Source: Ignavibacteria bacterium (lineage in GTDB: Bacteria; Bacteroidota; Ignavibacteria; Kapaibacteriales; Kapaibacteriaceae). Taken from it: a DNA stretch of 64,000 nt. Positions 1 to 10,063 of the stretch are shown in pieces (position 1 is the first letter of the stretch; each line of letters starts with the position of its first letter). Location of the stretch: positions 1 through 64,000 of the forward strand of contig JABMNI010000013.1 in assembly GCA_013204605.1 (NCBI GenBank), given 5' to 3'. The position numbers and the translations under genes were made by a program. Under the pieces are notes generated by a model that searched no databases, was not told the DNA's origin, and saw only the letters and a program-made list of their open reading frames with translations.

Positions 1-48
1 AATTACGAGTTGCGAATTACGAATTACGAATTAAGAATTACGAGTTGT
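1..48. repeat. Degenerate heptad array, unit GAATTAC
   Basis: aattacgagttgcgaattacgaattacgaattaagaattacgag; same family at about 929-961, 2371-2408, 3342-3458, 47949-47984, 48486-48520, 48594-48609 and 48746-48783. Confidence 0.8.
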
Positions 49-199
49 CACTCACAGAGTGGCGATGAATCAGTTGCCAATTTCACAAAACGAGTCAACC
101 GATGAGTCATTTACGGACGTGTCAAAACTCACCCCTGCGCCCTTCTCACAAGATGAAATGGTAGCCTAGGTCATAATCGAGTACGAGTTACGAGGACTG

Positions 200-856
200 C
201 TAATTGCTTCGCGCATATAGGTGCACGCAGATGTAGGCAAGCGCCAAGGGAGTGAGCAACCCCAACATGCTTACAACGGAAATAAACCTGGGCATCAGCT
301 GAGGTTTAAGGGGCTTCACTGTAGCAAACGCACTTCGAATTCCGTGATGCAAATGATAGGCGAGCATGGTCATGCAAAACACATAGAAGCCGGTATAGTA
401 CACAGAAGAAAAAGCGAGATGAGCTGCTTCGTATAAATTGTAATCTTGGTTTGTATACACTCTGTTTGGAATGAAAAAATTCCAAAGATGAACGATCAAA
501 AACAACAAAATAACGGCGCCAGTCACTCCCACAAATCTGCTAGAAATACTTTTAGGGGGCTTCATGTTTACCACCCGCTTTTTCAATTTCAGGTAGTTCA
601 ACCGCATGTAAAGTCCTACGGTAATGTGTAGAGCAAACGTGCCCAGTAACGCAATTTCAAGTACGCGCACAATCAAGGAATTGCCCATCACTTCGGTGTA
701 CCAAAGGTAGGGGGCTTGATTGGAATTCAACAGCAGGATGTTGCCACATAGGTGTTCTAATAGAAATAATAAAAGCAGGCTGCCGCTGTATGCCTCTAAC
801 TTTTTTCTACCGGATACGGTACCAAAATTCCTTTTTATCAAACCACCCAAACGCAT
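200..856 (-). CDS. sdhC: Succinate dehydrogenase/fumarate reductase cytochrome b subunit
   Basis: 218 aa, five hydrophobic helices; RNFGTVSGRKKLEAYSGSLLLLFLLEHLCGNILL matches the b558-type SdhC pattern. Confidence 0.85.
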   Translation of the reverse strand: MRLGGLIKRNFGTVSGRKKLEAYSGSLLLLFLLEHLCGNILLLNSNQAPYLWYTEVMGNSLIVRVLEIALLGTFALHITVGLYMRLNYLKLKKRVVNMKPPKSISSRFVGVTGAVILLFLIVHLWNFFIPNRVYTNQDYNLYEAAHLAFSSVYYTGFYVFCMTMLAYHLHHGIRSAFATVKPLKPQLMPRFISVVSMLGLLTPLALAYICVHLYARSN

Positions 857-947
857 CTAAATAGTTCCCTAGATTATGAAAACTGCAGCTCGGAACTCGC
901 ATTCGAAAAAATAGAATTCTGCTTCCACAATTGCTAATTGTTACTTG

Positions 948-2378
948 TTAATTATCAATTGATTCTTGTATTGGATTGAACGTTGTCACCTTCATTCTTC
1001 GAATGATATACGTGGAGAAAACGGATGTGAATAATAGCGGCAGCAACAGACCATAGTTACCGGAGATTTCGAACAATAGTATTCCACCTGTTAACGGTGC
1101 AGAAAAGGCGCCGGCAATTACGGCGGCAGCGCCAACAATTGCATAGAGTCCAACGGAGGTTTCTGGAACAAAGAACATCAACACCGTGCCGAAACAAAAT
1201 CCGAAAAGTGCACCAACCTTCAGGGCGGGTGCAAAAGTTCCACCTTCGCCTCCTGAAGCGATTGTAATGGCATTCGTGATAGGCTTAACGAGAACCGTGG
1301 CAAGTGCAATCCACCACAGACCCTGTCCGGCGATTGCTTGGTTGATAGGGTTGTATGAAGTTTCAAGGAGTTGTGGTAGAAAGATTAGCGGTATGCTAGC
1401 AAGTAAACCACCCAATGCCGGACGCAAAACAAACGGAAGTTTCATTACCAGTTTGGTAGTTTTTTCTGCCGAGTACCTATAACTGCGCAAATAATATGCA
1501 GCAACAAAGGCACTTAAAACTCCGGCTAATGCCAGTAGTGGGTAGTCCAACAATGTAATAGGCGTAGCCAATGGCGCCATCAATAACGGCTTGTTTCCCA
1601 AAATTGCACGAACCGTACTAGTAGCTAAAACTGATGCAATCACAATTGGAATGAATGTTCGAGCACGTAGTTCACCGGTAATAGCTTCAACTGCAAATAG
1701 AATTCCACCGAGTGGGGCGTTAAAGATTCCGGAGATTGCAGCCGCTGCGCCGGCTGCGCCAAGTACGCGGATGTGTCGTTTAGACATTGCGCCTATGCGT
1801 CCCAGGCCCGACGAAACCGAGGCCCCCAAGATTACCGTAGGCGACTCACGTCCGGCCCCACCACCAGTACCAATGCTAATAGTGGAAAGTAAAATTGCGT
1901 GAAAAGAAAGCTTCCACGAGATAGGCTGCGTTGACTCCATTTTTAACTGATCAGAAACCGAAGCAAGTCCACGATGCGTGACATCTTTAAAAACATACTT
2001 CTTTAACACACCAACCAGTAAGCCCCCTAACATTCCAATAACCGGGATTAACCACTCTGTCCAAGTAATTGAATGAAACACGCCCGGCGCTAAAAATTGC
2101 AATCCTGTTTCGAAAAGTTCAAGCACCGCATGGTAGGCTACAATTACCAGACCCACAACAATGCCGGCAAGGGCCGAACTCAGTAGAAGGGCGTCGTCGG
2201 TTAATCTGTACAGGCTTGCTTGATTGATCAGTTTGCCCAAGGTTCTGCGCAACCTACTAACCACAAAATTGCTACGGCGAATAATTTTGCGTGTTGATTG
2301 GCGCCATCCGGGCCGGTGATGCATGTTAGGATCGAACAGAGTGTTTCTTTCTAATCCTACAAAACTACCATTAAGCAA
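948..2378 (-). CDS. ClC-family chloride channel/antiporter
   Basis: GTGGGAGRESPTV and GGEGGTFAPALKVGALFG selectivity-filter-like motifs; listed TTG start lies in a heptad repeat, so the true start may be downstream. Confidence 0.93.
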   Translation of the reverse strand: MLNGSFVGLERNTLFDPNMHHRPGWRQSTRKIIRRSNFVVSRLRRTLGKLINQASLYRLTDDALLLSSALAGIVVGLVIVAYHAVLELFETGLQFLAPGVFHSITWTEWLIPVIGMLGGLLVGVLKKYVFKDVTHRGLASVSDQLKMESTQPISWKLSFHAILLSTISIGTGGGAGRESPTVILGASVSSGLGRIGAMSKRHIRVLGAAGAAAAISGIFNAPLGGILFAVEAITGELRARTFIPIVIASVLATSTVRAILGNKPLLMAPLATPITLLDYPLLALAGVLSAFVAAYYLRSYRYSAEKTTKLVMKLPFVLRPALGGLLASIPLIFLPQLLETSYNPINQAIAGQGLWWIALATVLVKPITNAITIASGGEGGTFAPALKVGALFGFCFGTVLMFFVPETSVGLYAIVGAAAVIAGAFSAPLTGGILLFEISGNYGLLLPLLFTSVFSTYIIRRMKVTTFNPIQESIDN

Positions 2379-2446
2379 TTAGCAATTAGCAGTTAACAAT
2401 TACGAATGTCCAGCAACCAAATGTGAACTTCGCAAAAGCAAAAAAG

Positions 2447-3266
2447 TTATTGCGCCATAACTAGTCGTGTTCGATTGGTTGATACGTTTCGAATGATTAC
2501 AGGCGAAGGTGAAACAACACCGGGCGGCAGATGGCCATCCGCAGTAGTGATGGTTGAAAGAATCTTGCGTCCAAGAAGGTCAATCACCTCCACGTTTGCA
2601 TTGCGCCACGTATCTGGATTCACGGTTGGGTCTGGGTTTGTAGTGGGGTCTTCCAGCACGTTGGTGGCAAACGTTGGACGGAAGCTGAACACTGCACCGG
2701 CCGACGGCATACCGGTCAACGGTGGGAACGCAACGGTTCGAGTTGAATCTATGCTAGGTGCATCGGGGTTTCCATACAACCAAATCTTCTGGTACATGTT
2801 ATAAAAATCGGGAGATTGTAACGAGATTCCCACGAAAGGACGCGCGAGCACTTTACTGATGTTGTGTGACCGAATCGTACCGAAGTCTCAGCACGCCACC
2901 ATCCATTGTTGATTCATACTTGTACTGGATATTCGCCCCCGGCGTTGCCGAATCCAACTCCCCAAACAACCCATCTGCCAACACCAACAACTGCGGCGTA
3001 AAAATTTGAAATGTTCCGTTCCCCTGCAACAGCACTTCCACCGAATCATCCACAGGAAAATCAATCCCGAACATGTTGAACGGCTTATTCGGACGCGGCA
3101 CCCGCACCGGCGTTCCCTGCGTCCAATCAACCTGCACCCGCGCACCACCCAGCGGCACCCATTGCACATTCGAAAAACTCTTCGTCATTTGGTAAGGGGC
3201 TTCCCCGGCGTGCGTAATAGTCAGGCCTAGAACGAGCGTTACAAAAACAGATGGGATGAATCTCAC
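2447..3266 (-). pseudogene. Probable frameshifted secreted protein (ORFs 2853-3266 and 2447-2851), T9SS-like C-terminus
   Basis: First ORF has a signal peptide; second, off by one frame, has no SD and ends with IDLLGRKIL...NRTRLVMAQ, a sorting-domain-like tail. Confidence 0.5.
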
Positions 3267-3364
3267 AATTACTCCTATACATTGAATGTACTATTCTGAA
3301 TAGGGGAACAGACAAATCGACTCTTTAATCGGTTACACGAGCAATTAGCAATTAGTATTTAGCG

Positions 3365-3423
3365 GTCCCGAGCGATACGAACTGGACAATTAGCAATTAG
3401 CGGTCCCGAGCGCGACGAGGGAC
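3365..3423. repeat. Two REP-like imperfect palindromes separated by a CAATTAG heptad repeat
   Basis: GTCCCGAGCGATACGAACTGGAC (3365-3387) and GTCCCGAGCGCGACGAGGGAC (3403-3423). Confidence 0.6.
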
Positions 3424-3459
3424 GAGTTCGTAATTCGTAATTCGCAATTCGTAATTGAC

Positions 3460-3786
3460 TCAATCGAATTGCTTTAGCAACGCAAACACGATTCTTGTAG
3501 CAACTACTTCGGTGCCGTAGCGGTCGGTGTGTTCGGCCTGCAGACCCGACGCGTGGGTGTTTTGGTACTCGCGCAATACGTCCATGTTGGCACAGGTGTA
3601 GCGGATAACGTAGGTGGAGCTGCCGGACGTGTGTGGTTCGGCAATAGATAATTCCTCGAGCATTTCGGCCGATTCGAATCCACCAAGCTTCACAACTTCT
3701 GTAATGTGTTTTGTTGTCATCCACTGTAACCAGTCGTCATGCAAATGGCCGGGAACTAATACACGTACTTGATAAACTATTTTCAT
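3460..3786 (-). CDS. DUF4286 family protein
   Basis: MKIVYQVRVLVPGHLHDDWLQWMTTKHI... typical of DUF4286. Confidence 0.7.
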   Translation of the reverse strand: MKIVYQVRVLVPGHLHDDWLQWMTTKHITEVVKLGGFESAEMLEELSIAEPHTSGSSTYVIRYTCANMDVLREYQNTHASGLQAEHTDRYGTEVVATRIVFALLKQFD

Positions 3787-3835
3787 AATTGCGATCTAAA
3801 AATGCGTTCTATGATTGCGCACTTCAACAAGTGAA

Positions 3836-5176
3836 TTACAATGCTGCGGTGGCTTTGCGTGACGAGGCGATTCTTAGAACAACGGTACCGGCAATAGCCG
3901 ACAAAACAGAGCCGGCAAGAATGGCCAACTTTGAAATCGAGTGATATGTTGGAGATGCAAATGCAAGGCTAGAAACAAACAGCGCCATTGTAAATCCAAC
4001 GCCGCATAATAGTGCCACACCGTAGATCTGCGTGAAGTTCACGTTCTGTGGTAGCTCTGCAATATTGAATTTTACCGACAGCCAAACAGCCAAACTCACA
4101 CCTAATTGCTTTCCAATAAACAATCCAAGTATCACACCTAATGATATTGGAGAAGTAAGTTTTGAAATCACCGACATGTCCAACGCTACGCCGGCGTTAG
4201 CCAGCGCAAATACCGGCATAATTCCAAAAGAAACTATCCTACTCAATCCGTGTTCGATTCTGTGAAGGGGCGATTGGGAATGCTCACAAGAACGCTCGAG
4301 CGCGTGAATTGCATCCGCTTGCGCCACGGGTTCAGCCTCATCTTCTTCGTGAGCCTTTAGTACAATTCTCTCAAGCAAATCTTTCGCACGGCGCAAGAAA
4401 GCTGAGGCATCTAATCTGGCCCTTGCAGGGATTGTCATTGCTAACAAGACGCCCGCTATTGTGGCATGAACACCCGAGCCCAAAACGGCTATCCACAATA
4501 GAACTCCAAAAAACGCATAGTACTTCGCCGTTTGCACACCCAAACGGTTGCCTAAGTAAAGCACCGCAGTTATTAACAAGGTGATTAGTAGCCACAGTAG
4601 GTTAAGCGTACCAGTATAAAATATCGCTATCACTAAAACAGCCAGCAAGTCATCCACAATGGCCAGCGCTGCAAGAAACACCTTTAGACCTATTGGAATT
4701 CGTTTACCTAATAATGCCAATATACCTAATGCAAAAGCTATGTCCGTAGCCACAGGAACACCCCAGCCGTGGACGGCATCTGTGCCGGCGTTAAAGGCAA
4801 CGTAGATCAATGCCGGGAACAACATTCCAAGTACGGCACCTATCAGAGGTAGAAGCGCCTTGCGAAGTGATGACAGTTCGCCCACCAAGAGCTCACGCTT
4901 TATCTCCAGACCCACTACGAGGAAAAACAAAACCATTAATCCGTCATTTACGAATTGTTCAAACGTAAACGAAATTGTCTTGGCACCGAACTGAACCTTC
5001 ACCGCATCATGAACCAACCCTGTGTATGATTCATGAAATGGAGAGTTAATCCAAAACATGGCAATGGCTGTGAACACCAAGATGGTAATGCCGGCCGAGG
5101 AGGAACGGGAAAAGAATTCTTGGAAAGAGCTCTGAACTACCTCCCGGATGGAGACAGCCTTTTTTCTAGCGTGCAT
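3836..5176 (-). CDS. nhaA: Na+/H+ antiporter NhaA
   Basis: NDGLMVLFFLVVGLEIKRELLVGEL, ATDIAFALGILALLG, FLAALAIVDDLLAVLVIA. Confidence 0.96.
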   Translation of the reverse strand: MHARKKAVSIREVVQSSFQEFFSRSSSAGITILVFTAIAMFWINSPFHESYTGLVHDAVKVQFGAKTISFTFEQFVNDGLMVLFFLVVGLEIKRELLVGELSSLRKALLPLIGAVLGMLFPALIYVAFNAGTDAVHGWGVPVATDIAFALGILALLGKRIPIGLKVFLAALAIVDDLLAVLVIAIFYTGTLNLLWLLITLLITAVLYLGNRLGVQTAKYYAFFGVLLWIAVLGSGVHATIAGVLLAMTIPARARLDASAFLRRAKDLLERIVLKAHEEDEAEPVAQADAIHALERSCEHSQSPLHRIEHGLSRIVSFGIMPVFALANAGVALDMSVISKLTSPISLGVILGLFIGKQLGVSLAVWLSVKFNIAELPQNVNFTQIYGVALLCGVGFTMALFVSSLAFASPTYHSISKLAILAGSVLSAIAGTVVLRIASSRKATAAL

Positions 5177-5354
5177 GTATTAACTACGTCTCGAAATTTT
5201 GTAAGGAGTGCAAAATTACCACACTTCGCAATGGGAATAGCCGTTCAAGCAACACCGCCCACGTTGAAGCCCCTTATCCAATAGAACTATACAAGAAAGC
5301 AATTCATGAATCTGCTACGGGTGGACCGTTGTGTGGTTTGCAAAAGGGTGTTGC

Positions 5355-6746
5355 TCAGAATCCAACTATGTCGCCAATTCCACTTCGAACTGAAAACCAT
5401 ACAATTTCCATGAACTCATCGTTCGGCTTGTGAACGTAGTTCACCAGCCCTGGTTCTATTTTACCATCGCTGTCCCGAGTGTTGGACCCGTTGAAAACAA
5501 ACAGGTTAGAAAGAAACATTTTTATCGAATTCATTAAGCCTGAATCTTTGTTGGTTTTCTCGTCGAGCGACGTAATGTAGAGATCAGTGTAAACTGCCTT
5601 AACTCTCCCCGTTGAACGACCTTTAGAAACACTAATGTTCATGGTTGCATGCTGTAGCTGTCCGGTGCTTATCCTGATGTGTTCCGCTACTTCGAGAAAT
5701 GTATTAAATTTTGAAAGGGGCATGGCAGATAATGAACCGCTAATGTGCATGGCTAAACCAACCGAGGCGGTTGGGATAGTAATGCGAGTTTTTAAAAGAC
5801 CTGACTTTTGTATTCGACCTAGGGCATGAATTACCATGGCTGTGGCGGGGGTGGGAACGTTGGTTACCCCAACGATATTCATGTTGATTTCATCTATAAA
5901 CACTGCGGCAGATCGAGCCCCTTTAAATGCACGTTCGGCGTAATCAAATTGAGCATTGCTAAAATCAATGCTATCAATTTGTAGCCTACCGGGAACCAGA
6001 GCAAATATTTGATTTGGCATTCGTGGCTTTGCCGCATGCTTATCGTAATCTTTGTCTTTGTTCATATAGACGTCGATGTGTAGACTGTCAACCAGCATGG
6101 ATCGAGCCACATACTGTTTACCATCCAGTGCACCAATAAAATCAACGCCTGCTGATTTGAATTGGCTTGCACTAATTATAAAGCGGGTACTTCGAGTTTT
6201 TTTTAATTCAAAAAAGCCTTCATCGTCGGTAGTCGGCATGACACTTACTACATGAATTTCGCATGACGAGTCGGGGATTGAAACACGAAGCCCCTTACAC
6301 AAGAATTTATAGCGGCCACTGGTTAGCAAAATGTTTTGTGCCGTGGCTGCGGTGTTGCCAAGACTGCTGGTGTGAACATCACCTGACCAAATAATCTGTA
6401 GCCAATCTATTTCACTGATAGAAATTTGTGCTACTTCTAATGCAAACAATGTGTCTTTGGGAGTGAGTTTTACCGAGTCGATTTCGAGTACGTTGTCTAA
6501 AATGGAAATTCGCACCGCTGCTATTTGAACTTCGTGCTGGGGGTAGGCTTTTTGAAGGGCGAGCTCTATCTTACTTTTCAAGTACCCGTTTACAAAGATG
6601 TTGGGAAACAAGACGAGCACTGAAATGCACAACGCAATAACTAAAAGTGCTGAAGCACACACGTAAAGCAATTTTCCAAAAGGAAGTATTCCGATGTTTT
6701 GCTGGAATATTTTGAGCGTCAGGTAGATCCACGATGTTAAATTCAC
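5355..6746 (-). CDS. Hypothetical protein, single N-terminal TM, AsmA-like architecture
   Basis: 463 aa ORF with N-terminal hydrophobic helix and long periplasmic-type region. Confidence 0.5.
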   Translation of the reverse strand: MNLTSWIYLTLKIFQQNIGILPFGKLLYVCASALLVIALCISVLVLFPNIFVNGYLKSKIELALQKAYPQHEVQIAAVRISILDNVLEIDSVKLTPKDTLFALEVAQISISEIDWLQIIWSGDVHTSSLGNTAATAQNILLTSGRYKFLCKGLRVSIPDSSCEIHVVSVMPTTDDEGFFELKKTRSTRFIISASQFKSAGVDFIGALDGKQYVARSMLVDSLHIDVYMNKDKDYDKHAAKPRMPNQIFALVPGRLQIDSIDFSNAQFDYAERAFKGARSAAVFIDEINMNIVGVTNVPTPATAMVIHALGRIQKSGLLKTRITIPTASVGLAMHISGSLSAMPLSKFNTFLEVAEHIRISTGQLQHATMNISVSKGRSTGRVKAVYTDLYITSLDEKTNKDSGLMNSIKMFLSNLFVFNGSNTRDSDGKIEPGLVNYVHKPNDEFMEIVWFSVRSGIGDIVGF

Positions 6747-6755
6747 TAGGCTAGA

Positions 6756-7640
6756 TTACTGATTCACCAAGCTCATACAATAGTCTTTGTACGAAGAATT
6801 TGGCAAAGCTGTCACGGTTTGAATGTACTGTTCCGTGTTTAAGAATTGCATGTGTAGGGCAACCTCTTCGAGGCAACCAATTTTTAGACCCTGACGTTTT
6901 TCGATGGCATGGATAAACGTGCCCGCATCGTGAAGACTCTCGGGCGTTCCCGTATCAAGCCACGCAATCCCGCGTCCTAACGGAATTACGTCTAGCAAGC
7001 CCCTTTCCATATACATCTTGTGCACGTCTGTAATTTCCAGTTCACCGCGCGGACTTGGAGTTAGCGATGCCGCTATTTCGCAAACAGAATTGTTGTACAC
7101 GTACAAGCCCGGGATGGCCATATTTGAAAGGGGCTTTGTGGGTTTCTCTTGAATGGAGATAACGTTTCCGTTGGCATCTATTTCTACAACACCGTAGCGT
7201 GACGGATCCTGCACCTGGTAACCAAAAACCGTGGCGCCACGATTATTGTTTAGTGCCGCGCGCAGAAAGTCGAGCTTGCCATAAAATAGATTGTCGCCCA
7301 GTATGAGGCAAACATCACTCTCGGCAATGAAATTCTTAGCAATGAGAAAAGCATCTGCAATTCCACGGGGTTCATTTTGGATGGCGTACGAAAGTGAAAT
7401 TCCTAGTTGACTACCGTCGCCCAGCAACCGCTCAAACACTGGAGTGTCTTGCGGTGTAGAGATAATCATGATATCCTTGATGCCCGCCATCATCAGCGTG
7501 CTCAATGGGTAAAATATCATCGGCTTATCGTACACAGGTTGGAGCTGTTTAGAAAACGCGGCGGTGAGAGGGTAGAGGCGTGAACCACTTCCTCCGGCAA
7601 GTACAATTCCCTTGGCTGTTGATGAAGGAAGATGGCGCAC
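6756..7640 (-). CDS. rfbA: Glucose-1-phosphate thymidylyltransferase
   Basis: GIVLAGGSGSRLYPLTAAFSKQLQPVYDKPMIFYPLSTLMMAGI; GTG start overlaps phoU stop (TAGTG). Confidence 0.96.
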   Translation of the reverse strand: MRHLPSSTAKGIVLAGGSGSRLYPLTAAFSKQLQPVYDKPMIFYPLSTLMMAGIKDIMIISTPQDTPVFERLLGDGSQLGISLSYAIQNEPRGIADAFLIAKNFIAESDVCLILGDNLFYGKLDFLRAALNNNRGATVFGYQVQDPSRYGVVEIDANGNVISIQEKPTKPLSNMAIPGLYVYNNSVCEIAASLTPSPRGELEITDVHKMYMERGLLDVIPLGRGIAWLDTGTPESLHDAGTFIHAIEKRQGLKIGCLEEVALHMQFLNTEQYIQTVTALPNSSYKDYCMSLVNQ

Positions 7641-8359
7641 TAGTCGCCTTCCGAGGCAATTGGACGCTCCGTGATGCTTTGATTGAAATCTATGCCGTCT
7701 TCATTTACAGTGTGGTGACGCACCAGTTTTGCCTGCACGAGGAATATCACATTCTCGGCAATATTCGTAGCGTGGTCAGCCATTCGTTCCAGGTTGCGGA
7801 GAATGAGCAGCAAATAGGCGCCCGGGGCCACTGCCGCCGAGTCTTTACTCATAACGTCGATCAACGCTGCTTGAATGGAACTGCGCATCGTCTCGATGGT
7901 GCTATCCGAAGGCAATACATGGGCCGCCAACTCAGGGTCGTTATTAATAAATGAATCGATGCTCGACTTAAGCATGGTAAAAACAGCGTCGGAAATTCGT
8001 GTAAAGTCCAATTGCTTTGCCATTGGAACAATGTCCGGGTATTTCACTACCGACTCAGCAATATTACTCGCCATGTCGCCAATGCGCTCTAATTCATTGT
8101 TGATTTTTAACGCAGCAAGAAGCAATCGAAGATCACTCGCAACTGGTTGGTTTAACGCAAAAATTCGTTGACACTGTTTGTCGATCTTGAGGTCCAGCTT
8201 ATCTACCTTGTCGTCACGCTCCGTTACAATTCTGGCCAGCTCAAGGTTTCCCTCTTGCAACGCCTTCAGTGCAAACTCTACCTGCTCTTCTACTAACGAA
8301 CCCATTCTAATTATACGGGTACGGAGTTTATCGAGATCTTCTTCGAATGTTCTATTCAT
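7640..8359 (-). CDS. phoU: Phosphate signaling complex protein PhoU
   Basis: PhoU helical repeat (LERIGDMASNIAE / LERMADHATNIAE). Confidence 0.96.
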   Translation of the reverse strand: MNRTFEEDLDKLRTRIIRMGSLVEEQVEFALKALQEGNLELARIVTERDDKVDKLDLKIDKQCQRIFALNQPVASDLRLLLAALKINNELERIGDMASNIAESVVKYPDIVPMAKQLDFTRISDAVFTMLKSSIDSFINNDPELAAHVLPSDSTIETMRSSIQAALIDVMSKDSAAVAPGAYLLLILRNLERMADHATNIAENVIFLVQAKLVRHHTVNEDGIDFNQSITERPIASEGD

Positions 8360-8365
8360 TTATAA

Positions 8366-9133
8366 TTACCCAAATCTTCCAGTTATATAATCTTCAGTTT
8401 CTTTTTGTGCCGGACTTGTAAAAATCGTTCGTGTTTTATCAAACTCAATCAGTTTCCCCATCAGGAAAAATCCGGTCAGGTCACTAACGCGTGCTGCCTG
8501 CTGCATATTGTGGGTGACCAACACTATGGTATACGTATCCTTCAACTCAGAAATAAGTTCTTCCACCTTGCCGGTCGAAATAGGATCGAGCGCGGAACAA
8601 GGTTCGTCCATCAATAAAATATCAGGGTTTACGGCGATCGCTCGGGCTATGCAAAGCCGCTGTTGCTGTCCTCCAGACAATCCAAGTGCCGAATTTTTTA
8701 ACCTGTCTTTCACTTCTTCCCACAGCGCCGAACGCTTCAAACTCGACTCCACGATTTCATCTAACTCAGCTTTCGTTTTCCGCTCTGTAAGCGTCATCCC
8801 ATACGTAATGTTCTCGTAAATCGATTTCGGAAATGGAATAGATTTCTGAAACACCATTCCAATTCTTCTGCGTAAAGTAACCACATCCACACTCTTGTCA
8901 TACACATCAGTGCCGTCTACAATCATGCGTCCTTCGTTTCGCACACCTTCCACCAAATCGTTCATCCGATTAATCGAGCGCAAAAAAGTTGATTTACCGC
9001 AACCCGACGGACCAATGAACGCCGTTACCTTGCGCTCCGGAATATCCAACGTAACAGAATGCAATGCCTGCTTGTCTCGATAAAAAACAGAGAATGCTGA
9101 GGCGTGGATTTTAGCTTGTAATTCTTTGGCCAT
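8366..9133 (-). CDS. pstB: Phosphate ABC transporter ATP-binding protein
   Basis: Walker [34 protein letters not shown]. Confidence 0.97.
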   Translation of the reverse strand: MAKELQAKIHASAFSVFYRDKQALHSVTLDIPERKVTAFIGPSGCGKSTFLRSINRMNDLVEGVRNEGRMIVDGTDVYDKSVDVVTLRRRIGMVFQKSIPFPKSIYENITYGMTLTERKTKAELDEIVESSLKRSALWEEVKDRLKNSALGLSGGQQQRLCIARAIAVNPDILLMDEPCSALDPISTGKVEELISELKDTYTIVLVTHNMQQAARVSDLTGFFLMGKLIEFDKTRTIFTSPAQKETEDYITGRFG

Positions 9134-9154
9134 AGGTAGGGGGCTATCTGTTTC

Positions 9155-10063
9155 TTAGTTGCGACGCAATCTGGATCTGACAAAAATCGCTGAAAAGTTT
9201 AACGTAAACGTCAGTGCTAACAACACCAACGTTGTGGCATACTGCAAGGGCAGCGTCTTATCTACATCAGGTGACTGTGTTGCAAGTACATACAAGTGAT
9301 AGCCGAGGTGCATAAACTTATCTGTTATCGAGCCGGGTAACTGCTCGGCAGAATATGTGACCCCAACAAAAAGAATTGTGGCTACTTCTCCAGCGCCGCG
9401 TCCGACGGCAAGAATGGAACCCGTAAGTATTCCACTAACCGCATTCGGCAACACCACCCTAACAATGGTCTGCCAGCGTGTGGCACCCAATGCTAGCGAT
9501 GCTTCTCGAAGTTCCCGAGGTACGGCGCGCAATGCCTCCTCGACACTTACAATTACTACGGGAAGCGTTAGCACAGCCAATGTGGCCGATGCCCAGAGTA
9601 AAGAGCCATCACCAAATGAAGACGATCCTGTGGCGTTGTCAAGCCCCTTTCCCAAAAATTGGACAAAGAAGCCAACACCAAACAATCCAAACACTATGCT
9701 GGGTACGCCGGCCAGTGTGTTAACGGCAAAGCGAACACTGCGAGCAAAAACTGAATCTTGTTTTGCGAACTCAGACAGATAAATGGCGGTGGCTGTTCCA
9801 ATGGGTACACCCATGATGGTCATTATCATCACCAAGAAAGTTGTGCCAATTAAAGCGGGAAAAATTCCACCTTCGGTATTGCTATTGCGTGGGAATTCTG
9901 TAAGAAAGGCGCCAGTAATATTGGGTCCACCTTCAATAATAAAATCGCCAATCATCCCCACTATGATTCCCAGAATTGCAACAGTGGCAATCAGGGCCAC
10001 CATTACAGCGAAAAAACCGAGTACTTTTTTAGAGTAGGGTATGTGTCCGGTAAAGGTCTGCAT
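9155..10063 (-). CDS. pstA: Phosphate ABC transporter permease PstA
   Basis: Permease motif EALRAVPRELREASLALGATRWQTI, position in pst operon. Confidence 0.95.
   Translation of the reverse strand: MQTFTGHIPYSKKVLGFFAVMVALIATVAILGIIVGMIGDFIIEGGPNITGAFLTEFPRNSNTEGGIFPALIGTTFLVMIMTIMGVPIGTATAIYLSEFAKQDSVFARSVRFAVNTLAGVPSIVFGLFGVGFFVQFLGKGLDNATGSSSFGDGSLLWASATLAVLTLPVVIVSVEEALRAVPRELREASLALGATRWQTIVRVVLPNAVSGILTGSILAVGRGAGEVATILFVGVTYSAEQLPGSITDKFMHLGYHLYVLATQSPDVDKTLPLQYATTLVLLALTFTLNFSAIFVRSRLRRN

Noticed and set aside
1-48. Origin of replication (DnaA-box cluster)
   Set aside because: Heptad units do not match the TTATCCACA consensus and recur at several unrelated sites; no dnaA/dnaN nearby.
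1186-1902. Antisense ORFs inside the ClC gene (and similar shadow ORFs throughout the track)
   Set aside because: They lie opposite well-conserved genes and have compositionally biased proteins with no recognisable family.
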